Shown in pieces: positions 21,161 through 27,554 of a stretch of DNA of 27,554 nucleotides. This stretch comes from an uncultured Oscillospiraceae bacterium (GTDB taxonomy: Bacteria > Bacillota > Clostridia > Oscillospirales > Oscillospiraceae), in NCBI GenBank assembly GCA_900756575.1, contig CAAEKQ010000188.1, positions 1-27,554 of the forward strand. The letters run 5' to 3'. Position numbers and translations under genes: made by a program. Every line of letters begins with the position of its first letter. Position 1 is the stretch's first letter. A model generated the notes under the pieces. It searched no databases. It was given only the letters and a program-made list of their open reading frames with translations, and was not told where the DNA came from.

Positions 21161-22030
21161 ATGGCAGTGCGCAGAGGAAAAGGTCTGGAAATGGCAAACC
21201 GCCTTCTGGAGGAAAATAAAAAAAGAGGCCCCTTCTACAACGCAGAGAAGGAGCGCAGTGAAAATATCATCGGAAAACGCATTCAAGAGGTCCGCAAGGA
21301 AAAGGGCGTCAGTCTGGAGGGCATGAGCTATGTTCTAAGGCAATATGGCATTGATATGAAGCAGACCGGCATCGGCCGTTGGGAAAGTGGCACGGTGATC
21401 CCTAACGCCTATCAGCTCATGGCCCTGAGCCATATTTTTAATATCGAAGATCCTAAGACATTCTTTATGGACAGCCCTGCGGCGTCGGATGCCCTGAATG
21501 AAGAAGGACTTCGGAAGGTACGGGAGTACAAGGAGGATCTGATTGCATCCGGGAAGTATCGGCCCGCGCCGGTTGCGGGAAGCAATGTACTGAAATTCCG
21601 CGAGATGCCCATGAGTCTGCTTCCGGTATCCGCAGGTCCCGGTGCATTTTTGGACGAGAACAATTTTGAACTGAAACGCTTCCCGGAGGACGAGATTCCC
21701 GATGGGGCCGAGTTTGCCATTCGGGTCAGCGGCGATAGTATGGAGCCGGTATACAGCGATGGACAGATTATCTGGGTTCAGCTCTGCAAGCAGCTTCGGC
21801 CTGGTGAGGTGGGCATTTTTGAATACGACGGCAACGGCTATGTAAAGATGTACGATGAGCAGTATCCCGAGGAAAATTTCCTGGACGAATATACCACTAG
21901 CGACGGTCAAGTGCTGCCCCAGCCGGTGCTGGTCTCTTATAATGAGGAATATGCGCCCCGACCGGTGAATCCAAACGCCAGCTTCTGCATCGTAGGCCGG
22001 GTGCTGAATGTCCGGCGCAGCAAGCTGTGA
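21161..22030 (+). CDS. XRE/S24 repressor (LexA/CI-like, self-cleaving)
   Basis: A 289-residue protein starting at ATG 21161 behind AGGAGG. An N-terminal helix-turn-helix (about 36-95: GKRIQEVRKEKGVSLEGMSY, GIGRWESGTVIP) is joined by a linker to an S24 peptidase domain. RVSGDSMEPV has the nucleophile S193 and GYVKMYDE the general base K229. LPVSAGPGA offers an Ala-Gly cleavage site (158-159). Such repressors cut themselves when RecA is activated by DNA damage. Divergence from dinB with shared boxes suggests it controls the polymerase operon and itself. It may also govern the element's recombination genes, though no ATCAGCATA box was seen near the recombinase operon. Confidence 0.9.
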   Translation: MAVRRGKGLEMANRLLEENKKRGPFYNAEKERSENIIGKRIQEVRKEKGVSLEGMSYVLRQYGIDMKQTGIGRWESGTVIPNAYQLMALSHIFNIEDPKTFFMDSPAASDALNEEGLRKVREYKEDLIASGKYRPAPVAGSNVLKFREMPMSLLPVSAGPGAFLDENNFELKRFPEDEIPDGAEFAIRVSGDSMEPVYSDGQIIWVQLCKQLRPGEVGIFEYDGNGYVKMYDEQYPEENFLDEYTTSDGQVLPQPVLVSYNEEYAPRPVNPNASFCIVGRVLNVRRSKL

Positions 22031-22131
22031 TTTTGGCGCACGGTAAGTAAAGTCCCATTTATCGTACTTTGTTTATGGTAGAATGAGAGCATGATCCAGG
22101 CTGGCAACTAAAAATTCGGAAAGAAGAAGGT

Positions 22132-22344
22132 ATGATGATGAATACAATTACCCGGGTGTATGAGCTGCTGGATGATCGAGCGCTGTCGCTCACCAAGCTG
22201 GCAGAGATGAGCGGCGTTGCCTACTCTACGATCAAGATGGCGGAAAGCCGCAATACGCAGCTCAGTGTGGATACCATCGAGCGAATCTGTAATGCGCTGG
22301 GGATTACGCTCAGTGAGTTCTTTGCAGAGCCGAAGGCGGGGTAA
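22132..22344 (+). CDS. Small XRE-family regulator
   Basis: Up to 70 residues. Three consecutive ATGs stand at 22132, 22135 and 22138; the AAGAAGG site is best spaced for the last, so the protein may be two residues shorter. The helix-turn-helix is clear: LSLTKLAEMSGVAYSTIKMA, then DTIERICNALGITLSEFF. This minimal XRE domain resembles orphan regulators of clostridial mobile elements. A TAGAAT box at 22079-22084 could be its -10, but the -35 is weak. Confidence 0.85.
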   Translation: MMMNTITRVYELLDDRALSLTKLAEMSGVAYSTIKMAESRNTQLSVDTIERICNALGITLSEFFAEPKAG

Positions 22345-22358
22345 AGGCGGAACTACCA

Positions 22359-22529
22359 ATGGAGCATTTTGAAGAACAATATCAAAGGCGGAAAAAACAG
22401 GACAACGCTCGAGCCGAGAAGCTGGCAGTATTACTGACCCATGCGGGCCGTCAGGAGGATCTATTCCGCGCGGCGGAAAACGCAAAGTTCAGAGATCAAC
22501 TGTATAGAGAGTTCCACATGGATGAATGA
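22359..22529 (+). CDS. Small charged hypothetical protein
   Basis: A 56-residue frame (ATG 22359 to TGA 22529) starting 14 bases after the XRE stop, with AAGGCGG upstream. It is almost entirely a charged helix (EEQYQRRKKQDNARAEKLAV...). No known family. Spacing within a plus-strand series of genes and the ribosome binding site support it. Confidence 0.55.
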   Translation: MEHFEEQYQRRKKQDNARAEKLAVLLTHAGRQEDLFRAAENAKFRDQLYREFHMDE

Positions 22530-22572
22530 ACGGTCTGACCGACGCGGCGGAGCTTTGAGGGAGGAAATTGAA

Positions 22573-22959
22573 ATGAAAAAACAGATGCGATTTTTCGTAT
22601 TGGTATGTGTGATATTCATCGGATTGCTTTGTGCTTGCGATGGGGCTTCCACCCTAAAGGAGAGTGAACAGCCAAGGTCCACTCACATTGTATCGGTATC
22701 GCCGAGGCCGACCACAACACCCAGACCTACCGCAACGCCCAGGCCCACTTATGTGCAGCCCCCCAGACCTACCCCGACACCGACTCCCACAAGGAAGCCG
22801 TCTACTGGCGGATATTCGTACCGCAGCCATCACAACGACGACGAGGATGAGTACGGAGCCAGGGACTACAATGATGCAGAGGATTTTTACGACGATCATT
22901 ACGATGATTTTGACGACTTTGAAGATGCAGAGGATTATTGGGACGATATGAATGATTAA
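22573..22959 (+). CDS. Lipoprotein with Pro-Thr linker and acidic tail
   Basis: A 128-residue protein starting at ATG 22573 behind GGGAGGAAA. A basic start and hydrophobic stretch end in LLCAC, an acceptable lipobox with lipidated C22. A Pro/Thr/Arg repeat region (TTTPRPTATPRPT, PTPTPTPTRKP) forms an extended linker, and the last 40 residues are mostly Asp, Glu, Tyr and Phe (DDHYDDFDDFEDAEDYWDD). No folded domain is evident. It may bind cations or basic partners outside the cell. Its function on the element is unknown. Confidence 0.75.
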   Translation: MKKQMRFFVLVCVIFIGLLCACDGASTLKESEQPRSTHIVSVSPRPTTTPRPTATPRPTYVQPPRPTPTPTPTRKPSTGGYSYRSHHNDDEDEYGARDYNDAEDFYDDHYDDFDDFEDAEDYWDDMND

Positions 22960-22974
22960 CCAGGGGCAAACGAA

Positions 22975-23154
22975 ATGAGCGAGATTAAAATCAGGAAAAT
23001 CAGCATTACGGATTTGGATGCAGACTGCATTGTCAATGCCGCCAATGATCGGTTGGCAGCCGGAGGTGGCGTCTGCGGAGCTATCTTCCGGGCCGCTGGA
23101 TATGCTGAATTGACAGAAGCCTGCGATGCCATCGGGCACTGTCCTATGCTGTGA
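22975..23154 (+). pseudogene. Truncated macro-domain protein
   Basis: From ATG 22975 the 59 codons encode the start of a macro domain: IVNAANDRLAAGGGVCGAIF, then RAAGYAELTEACDAIGHCP, the ADP-ribose-binding NAAN and GGGVxxAI loops. Normal macro domains are about 170 residues and continue with a TGxAxxT strand. Here the frame turns to ML and TGA right after GHCP, and no homologous continuation appears in other frames. The break (about 23147) precedes the IS66 region, so the gene was probably cut by insertion or deletion. Macro domains bind or remove ADP-ribose; this one is almost surely inactive. Confidence 0.8.
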
Positions 23155-23299
23155 ACTTGGTGCTACGCTTCTGCATCTCTGGATTCCGATTGAAAAGTCG
23201 CTCCGCTTTTTGACGTACATAACGTATTATAAACTAACACCGCAGGATCCCTGCGGTGTTTTGCAAAAGGGTCGACCCAATCATCACAAACGGTCGAAC
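23155..23299. other. Junction between broken macro gene and IS66
   Basis: No gene is supported. A frame here (23126-23374) has no ribosome binding site and no familiar features. The stretch contains the hairpin at 23236-23260 and the presumed left end of IS66, but I found no terminal inverted repeat to fix that end. Confidence 0.4.
23236..23263 (+). terminator. Intrinsic terminator before IS66
   Basis: An 11-bp perfect stem (AACACCGCAGG with CCTGCGGTGTT, ATC loop) ends in TTT. It would stop plus-strand transcripts from the element genes before they enter the IS66 genes. Confidence 0.7.
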
Positions 23300-23328
23300 T
23301 TGTGCTTTGCAAGCATTTTCTGTATACT
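23300..23328 (+). promoter_or_regulatory. Probable IS66 promoter
   Basis: TTGTGC (23300-23305) and TATACT (23323-23328) are 17 bases apart, placing transcription start near 23335 and leaving a leader of about 108 bases before tnpA with the dyad at 23386-23427. Confidence 0.55.
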
Positions 23329-23385
23329 GAGACCATCAGCTGATACAACACGAAAGGATGCGAACCGAGTATAGACAGGCATGCG

Positions 23386-23427
23386 ACAATAGTAATGGAA
23401 CGTTGCGGAACGTTCTGCTACTATTGT
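23386..23427 (+). repeat. Leader dyad before tnpA
   Basis: ACAATAGTA (23386-23394) pairs with TACTATTGT (23419-23427), and GAACGTT (23398-23404) with AACGTTC (23409-23415) around GCGG, leaving a 3x3 internal mismatch. The inner 16 bases AACGTTGCGGAACGTT recur exactly at 23677-23692 inside tnpA. It may be an RNA hairpin limiting translation or a binding site for a transposase protein. Confidence 0.65.
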
Positions 23428-23442
23428 ATTGGGGGAATCAAG

Positions 23443-23790
23443 ATGACAAGTGCAGAGCTGAAACACCGTGCGAGGCTGCAGGAATGGTCGGCACGAATAC
23501 AGGACTGCCGCGGCAGCGGTCTGTCAGTGCGGGCGTGGTGCAGACAAGAAGGAATCACCGCAGCAACCTATTGCCGTTGGGAGCGCGAAGTACTGGCTGT
23601 GGCCGGAACAATACCGCGCTCGAGTGTGTCGACCGTTACATTTGCAGAACTTCCAGCACCGAAGCTGGTGTCCTGCAACGTTGCGGAACGTTCCGCCACA
23701 CTGCGAATTGGCAATGCCAGTCTGGATATATACCCCGGCTGTGATACGGAACAGCTGAAAATGCTGGTAGAACTTTTGCGCCTATGCTGA
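23443..23790 (+). CDS. tnpA: IS66 accessory protein TnpA
   Basis: A 115-residue protein; ATG 23443 has GGGGG upstream, while the longer frame from 23395 begins within the leader dyad. MTSAELKHRARLQEWSARIQ, then SVRAWCRQEGITAATYCRWE, is the helix-turn-helix of IS66 OrfA proteins, thought to bind DNA. It ends with the typical DTEQLKMLVELLRLC, overlapping tnpB by ATGCTGA. Intact. Confidence 0.88.
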   Translation: MTSAELKHRARLQEWSARIQDCRGSGLSVRAWCRQEGITAATYCRWEREVLAVAGTIPRSSVSTVTFAELPAPKLVSCNVAERSATLRIGNASLDIYPGCDTEQLKMLVELLRLC

Positions 23791-24140
23791 GTGATTTCAC
23801 CGGCGCAGATCAAGTCTATATTGCCTGCGGCTACACAGATCTGCGCAAAGGTATAGATGGGCTGGCACACCTCGTCCAACAGCAGTTTGAGTTGGACCCA
23901 TACACCAACACCCTGTTTCTGTTCTGTGGACGGCGGAGAGACCGTATCAAGGGCTTATACTGGGAAAAGGACGGTTTCATCCTGCTGTACAAGCGACTGG
24001 AACAGGGTGCGTATCAATGGCCGCGCTCCGAATCTGAGGTAAAAACTTTAACGCCGCAGCAGTACCGGTGGCTCATGGAGGGACTGCAGATCGAGCAGCC
24101 GAAAGCCCATCGCCCAGTGACGGGATTGACCACAGTCTAA
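23784..24140 (+). CDS. tnpB: IS66 accessory protein TnpB (Orf2)
   Basis: A 118-residue protein, full length for the family. YIACGYTDLRKGIDGLAHLV, LFLFCGRRRDRIKGLYWEKD, then GFILLYKRLEQGAYQWPR are the hallmark blocks of the IS66 Orf2 family (PF05717). Needed with TnpA and TnpC for transposition; mechanism unknown. Translation is coupled to tnpA through the overlap. Not related to the IS200/IS605 TnpB nuclease despite the shared name. Confidence 0.93.
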   Translation: MLSDFTGADQVYIACGYTDLRKGIDGLAHLVQQQFELDPYTNTLFLFCGRRRDRIKGLYWEKDGFILLYKRLEQGAYQWPRSESEVKTLTPQQYRWLMEGLQIEQPKAHRPVTGLTTV

Positions 24141-24209
24141 GCAGCGAAGCACAGCTGGAACCCATTGAAAATGCTGACTTTTTGCCGTATCCTGTGGTAT
24201 AATAACTGC

Positions 24210-25829
24210 ATGGAAAACAAAGAAATGCAGACAAGCAACACGGAAGAAATGGTGACCATTTCCCGTGCGGAATATGAGCGATTCCTTGCTCGTGAACGGG
24301 AGCAGGCGCAGACCATTACCAGCCTTACACTGCAAAATGAGTGGCTGCTGGAGCAGCTGAAGCTGTCCAAAAAGAAGCTGTTTGGCCGCTCCTCAGAGCA
24401 GGCGGAGCAGCTGGTTATGGACCAGCTGAGCCTGACCTACAACTAGCTGGAGGCATATGCCTTCGGGACCAAAGCTGCCACTAAGGAGCAGATCACTGTG
24501 AAAGCGCATGAGCGCAAGCGGCAGTCCGGCAATGTGTTGGATGTCGTCCCGGAGGGTACTCCCACCGAGGTGGTAGAGCACCGTTTGCCGGAGAGTGAGC
24601 GAATCTGCTCTGCTTGCGGCAGCGAATTGGTGGAGATCGGCAAGGAAGTGCACCGGACACTGCAGATGAAGCCAGCGGAGTTCTGGGTTCGTGAGGACGT
24701 ATACTACACCTATGCCTGTAAGAACTGTGAGCTTGAAACCGGCGAAGCCAACATTGTAAAGGCAGTGAAGGAGCCCACACTGCTGCCCGGCAGCTTTGCC
24801 TCCGCGGAGGCTGTGGCCTATCTGGCAACGCAGAAATTTGTCATGTACTCTCCACTGTACCGCCTGGAACAGGAGTTTCATCGGCAGGGATTGAAGCTGT
24901 CCCGACAGACGATGGCCAACTGGCTGCTGAACGCTTCTGAGAAATGGCTGCGGCCGGTCTACGATACGATGCATGAACAACTCTGTAGGGAGCCGGTACT
25001 GCACGCAGATGAGACAACGCTGCAGGTTCTGAAGGAGCCGGGGCGTTCCGCCACCAGCAAGTCCTACATGTGGCTGTACCGCACCAGCGGCTGCGCAAAA
25101 CAGTCCATCGTGCTGTATGAGTACCAGCCGACAAGAAAAGCGGAGCACGCCGAAGTTTTCCTACAAGGCTTCTCGGGCTGGCTGCATGCAGACGGATACC
25201 AAGGGTACCACAAGCTGCCAGGCAGCATTCATGTGGTAGGCTGCTGGGCACATGCGAGGCGAAAATTTGACGAGGCACTGAGTGCCTTGGCTCAAGAAAA
25301 AAGAGACGGCTCACCCGCAGCCATGGGCGAGTGGTATTGCTCGCAGCTTTTCAAGCTGGAGCAGGAATTTGCAGAGCTGACACCGGAGGAGCGGTACAAA
25401 AAGCGGCTGGAACAGGAAAAGCCTGTTTTAGACGCGCTGTTGTCATGGGCAAATGAGATGCAGGCGAGAACCGCGCCGAAATCTACGCTGGGAAAGGCCA
25501 TCCACTATCTGTCGGAGCAGTGGCCGTATCTGACGAGGTATCTGGAGGATGGCCGTCTGGAGCTGAGCAATAACCGTGCCGAGCGCAGCATTAAACCATT
25601 TGTGATGGGCAGGAAGAACTGGCTGTTTGCCAACACAGCCGGTGGTGCGCGGGCCAGTGCTGTGATCTACAGCCTGATTGAAACGGCGAAGGAAAACGGT
25701 CTTGATCCGTACCGATATCTGCTGTGGGTTCTGCAAAACGCGCCACAGCTGAGCGAAACAGATGAAGCGTGGGCCGAAAAGCTGCTTCCTGCAAATGCAC
25801 CGGAAGAATGCTATATGCCGCAAAAATAA
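24210..25829 (+). pseudogene. tnpC: IS66 transposase TnpC with an in-frame TAG
   Basis: A 540-codon frame broken once by TAG at 24444-24446 (codon 79), right after MDQLSLTYN. The same frame resumes with LEAYAFGTKAATKEQ and ITVKAHERKRQ, the normal continuation, where family members have glutamate (FNEAE), so GAG to TAG is likely. N-terminal leucine-zipper, zinc-binding CSACGSELVE, catalytic HADETTLQV and HADGYQGYH, and RAERSIKPFVMGRKNW are all intact. ATG 24210 lacks a clear ribosome binding site; TTG 24165 is an alternative. Probably dead or dependent on readthrough. The downstream part could restart at ATG 24498. Confidence 0.88.
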
Positions 25830-25833
25830 TTGA

Positions 25834-25873
25834 CCGCCATCTCGGTGAGCAGCAGCGCTCTTCGAGATGGCGG
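25834..25873 (+). terminator. Hairpin after tnpC
   Basis: CCGCCATCTCG (25834-25844) pairs with CGAGATGGCGG (25863-25873) around an 18-base loop, starting 4 bases after the transposase stop. Only CCTGTTT follows, so it may be a weak terminator or part of the right-end structure. Confidence 0.6.
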
Positions 25874-26008
25874 CCTGTTTATATGCGGTTAGGTTTGACG
25901 GTTACGCTTCTAAGACTTTCGCCTCGGAAGCTGGCCTTTGTTTTCTATTTAATCATTCATTGTGGCATCCCATTCTTCGATGTGGTCAATCCACGACTGT
26001 AAAGGGGG
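25874..26008. other. Junction between IS66 and IS3 elements
   Basis: About 135 bases with no supportable gene. The right end of IS66 must lie here, possibly near GGTTTGACGGTTACGCTTC (25892-25910). No matching inverted repeat was found on the left. Confidence 0.4.
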
Positions 26009-27554
26009 TGTGGACATAATCCTGGACCTAGAATAGGACAGGAGGATAAAAATGTATTCCCTTGAAGAACGCACAAAAGCCGTAAAACTCTATATCGAGG
26101 CTGGCTGTAATGAGAGTACTGTCATACGCACATTGGGCTACCCTTCCCCCAACGCACTTAGGAGCTGGTATAAAGAGTATCTCTCTAATGGAAAGCTTCA
26201 TGCGACCAGCGCTCCAAAGCCACGGTATACGGATCAGCAAAAGGCTGCTGCAGTTGAGTATTTTGCTACGCATCATATGTCTCTAACACAGACATGTCGT
26301 GCTATGGGATATCCATGTCGTAACAAATTGCGACAATGGATTTTTGAAACTCGTCCTGAGCTGCTGCAAAAAGCCAAGAAGTCTTGCGTCAAGAATAATG
26401 ATTTGGTAAGATGTAGCCAAGAACAAAAACAGGCTGCCGTTGAATCCATGTTAATTGATGGACTTCCAGCTTATAAGGTTGCGGCTCAATATGGAGTCAG
26501 TAAGACCACGGTATTCAACTGGAAACAGCAGATGCTGGGAAGGAATGGCGTAGCATCTATGAAAATAGAAATGGATACTGTTCAAACGGACAAGACAACA
26601 GCCAAGATGGAATCCGAGATAGAAAGCCTAAAGTTGCAAATAAAGCATCTTCAAATGGAGCGAGATGCACTGGAGAAAGCGACAGAATTATTAAAAAAAG
26701 CGGGCGGCATCAATCTTACAAATCTAAAAAATGCAGAGAAAGCCGAAGTGATTGATGCCCTTCGCCCTACATATCGGCTGAAAGAACTACTACAGCTATT
26801 CAATATTTCTAAAAGCAATTACTTCTACAGCGCTCATGCGGCAACGTATGACAAGTATGCTGAAATTCGCCCTGAAATTACAGAGATTTTCCATCAAAAC
26901 GAATTGGGCTATGGATACCGCCGAATTCATGCTTGTCTTAAAAAAAGAGGAAAGACATTGTCAGAAAAGGTTATACGTCGCATTATGTGCCAAGAGAATT
27001 TAATCGTGCATATGCCCGCTCGCAAGAAATATAGCTCGTATAAGGGGGAAATCAGTCCTGAGGTTCTGAATGTGTTGCAAAGAAATTTTCACGCTTCTGC
27101 CCCAAATCAGAAGTGGCTGACTGATCTGATAGAATTTGCGCTTCCTGCTGGAAAAGTGTATTTATCTCCGGTAATAGATTGCTTTGACGGTTTAGTATGC
27201 AGTTGGACAATTGGGCCAAGTCCAAACGCACAACTGGTAAACAGCATGCTGGATAAAGCTCTGCTTACCTTACAGCCAGGTGAGCATCCAATTATCCACT
27301 CAGACCGTGGCTGTCATTATCGCTGGCCGGACTGGATCCAGCGGGTAAACGTTGGTGGGCTGATCAGGTCCATGTCCAGAAAGGGGTGCTCTCCAGACAA
27401 TTCGGCTTGCGAAGGCTTCTTCGGACGCCTGAAAAATGAAATGTTTTATGGACGCTCATGGGCAGGTGTCAGCCTTGAGCAATTCACGGAAACACTTGAT
27501 CAATATATTCACTGGTATAATGAAAAACGAATTAAGCTATCCCTTGGGGGCATG
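26009..27554 (+). mobile_element. IS3-family insertion sequence, cut by window end
   Basis: The transposase below starts 43 bases inside. The likely left end is TGTGGACATAATCC at 26009, beginning with TG as IS3-family repeats do. The right end is outside the window. The AT-richer DNA and poor match to neighbouring codon use point to a recent arrival from a different background. Confidence 0.7.
26052..27554 (+). CDS. IS3-family transposase, single-frame OrfA-OrfB (3' end outside window)
   Basis: The frame runs without a stop from ATG 26052 (behind ACAGGAGGA) to the window end, 501 codons so far. The N-terminus has two or three helix-turn-helix repeats (GYPSPNALRSWYKEYL, GYPCRNKLRQWIFE, YGVSKTTVFNWKQQM), then a coiled coil (about 190-220). 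After LGYGYRRIHACLKKRGK the DDE core appears: D358 (TDLIEF), D418 (HSDRGCHYRW) and E454 (SACEGFFGRLK), with the IS3-typical 35-residue gap between the last two. Most IS3 members need a -1 frameshift to join OrfA and OrfB; here they are one frame. Only about 10-20 residues are missing. Confidence 0.92.
   Translation, partial: MYSLEERTKAVKLYIEAGCNESTVIRTLGYPSPNALRSWYKEYLSNGKLHATSAPKPRYTDQQKAAAVEYFATHHMSLTQTCRAMGYPCRNKLRQWIFETRPELLQKAKKSCVKNNDLVRCSQEQKQAAVESMLIDGLPAYKVAAQYGVSKTTVFNWKQQMLGRNGVASMKIEMDTVQTDKTTAKMESEIESLKLQIKHLQMERDALEKATELLKKAGGINLTNLKNAEKAEVIDALRPTYRLKELLQLFNISKSNYFYSAHAATYDKYAEIRPEITEIFHQNELGYGYRRIHACLKKRGKTLSEKVIRRIMCQENLIVHMPARKKYSSYKGEISPEVLNVLQRNFHASAPNQKWLTDLIEFALPAGKVYLSPVIDCFDGLVCSWTIGPSPNAQLVNSMLDKALLTLQPGEHPIIHSDRGCHYRWPDWIQRVNVGGLIRSMSRKGCSPDNSACEGFFGRLKNEMFYGRSWAGVSLEQFTETLDQYIHWYNEKRIKLSLGGM

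Larger units (their letters stand above)
23300..25880 (+). mobile_element. IS66-family insertion sequence (approximate ends)
   Basis: The three IS66 genes tnpA, tnpB and tnpC occur in the standard order, with tnpA and tnpB overlapping by 7 bases. Promoter and leader dyad lie on the left and a terminator-like hairpin on the right. I could not identify matching terminal inverted repeats or an 8-bp target duplication, so the limits given are functional, not exact. tnpC carries an in-frame TAG, so this copy is probably not self-mobile. Confidence 0.8.

Noticed and set aside
14207..23175. CTTGGTG shared by the left junction (about 14212) and the macro break (about 23157) as an attachment core
   Set aside because: Only 7 bases match exactly, similarity fades after that, and no SASP half lies beyond the second site.
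10380..24446. Reassignment of TAG to an amino acid in this organism
   Set aside because: TAG ends several intact genes at the expected place (1646-1648, 6053-6055, 16040-16042), so it works as a stop; two nonsense changes are simpler.
23164..25911. TACGCTTCT at 23164-23172 and 25903-25911 as an IS66 target duplication
   Set aside because: The sequences just inside the two copies are not inverted repeats of each other, as IS66 ends should be, and the match is short enough to be chance.
1..27554. CRISPR arrays, tRNA or rRNA genes
   Set aside because: No regularly spaced repeats, cloverleaf-like sequence or rRNA-like stretch was seen on either strand by reading.

Overview
The window looks like chromosomal DNA of an anaerobic, spore-forming gut Clostridia. 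Oscillospirales/Oscillospiraceae is my inference; there is no rRNA or other marker gene to prove it. The clues are strong GGAGG ribosome binding sites, a Clostridia-type alpha/beta small acid-soluble spore protein (SASP) remnant, TnpW plus large serine recombinase, and the style of the IS66 and IS3 elements. Base composition changes along the window: GC-rich from about 780 to 14,090, mixed from 14,210 to 23,150, and clearly AT-richer in the IS3 element at the right edge.

Region 1 (1-5,316) holds the end of a surface-type protein and then a compact peptide-maturation locus that looks like a RiPP cluster. It contains an 81-residue precursor-like peptide with a complete EF-hand-type calcium loop and four cysteines, a hairpin attenuator, an HPr-kinase-like protein, a radical SAM/SPASM enzyme, and (behind its own promoter) an ABC exporter, an S26-type signal peptidase and a PqqD-type peptide-binding protein. 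Region 2 (5,309-11,789) follows without a break, because pqqD overlaps a CpsB-type tyrosine phosphatase. Next come an Ig-like membrane-anchored protein, two tandem Wzz/BY-kinase fusions with glycine-tyrosine tails, and a CapD-type nucleotide-sugar dehydratase interrupted by an in-frame TAG. No glycosyltransferase, flippase or polymerase gene is present. Region 3 (11,835-14,084) has a metallophosphoesterase and a PF14907-type nucleotidyltransferase behind a new promoter; the latter family is also known from RiPP loci with HPr-kinase-like proteins.

Region 4 (14,090-23,154) is an integrated mobile element. Its left edge cuts a SASP gene: only the C-terminal 39 codons remain, on the minus strand. 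Beside it sits a minus-strand operon of a large serine recombinase, TnpW, two PemK/MazF-fold proteins and several small cysteine-rich proteins. Further right, a dinB operon with three small accessory genes (one previously hidden) is divergent from a LexA/CI-like S24 repressor. The two share an intergenic region with two perfect consensus promoters and three copies of ATCAGCATA, a compact SOS-like switch. Small plus-strand genes follow, ending in a macro-domain gene that is cut short.

Region 5 (about 23,155-27,554) is stacked insertion sequences: an IS66-family element (tnpA, tnpB and a tnpC carrying an in-frame TAG) and an IS3-family element with one long single-frame transposase that runs off the window. 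The right end of the recombinase element, and the missing half of the SASP gene, were not found and may lie beyond the window.
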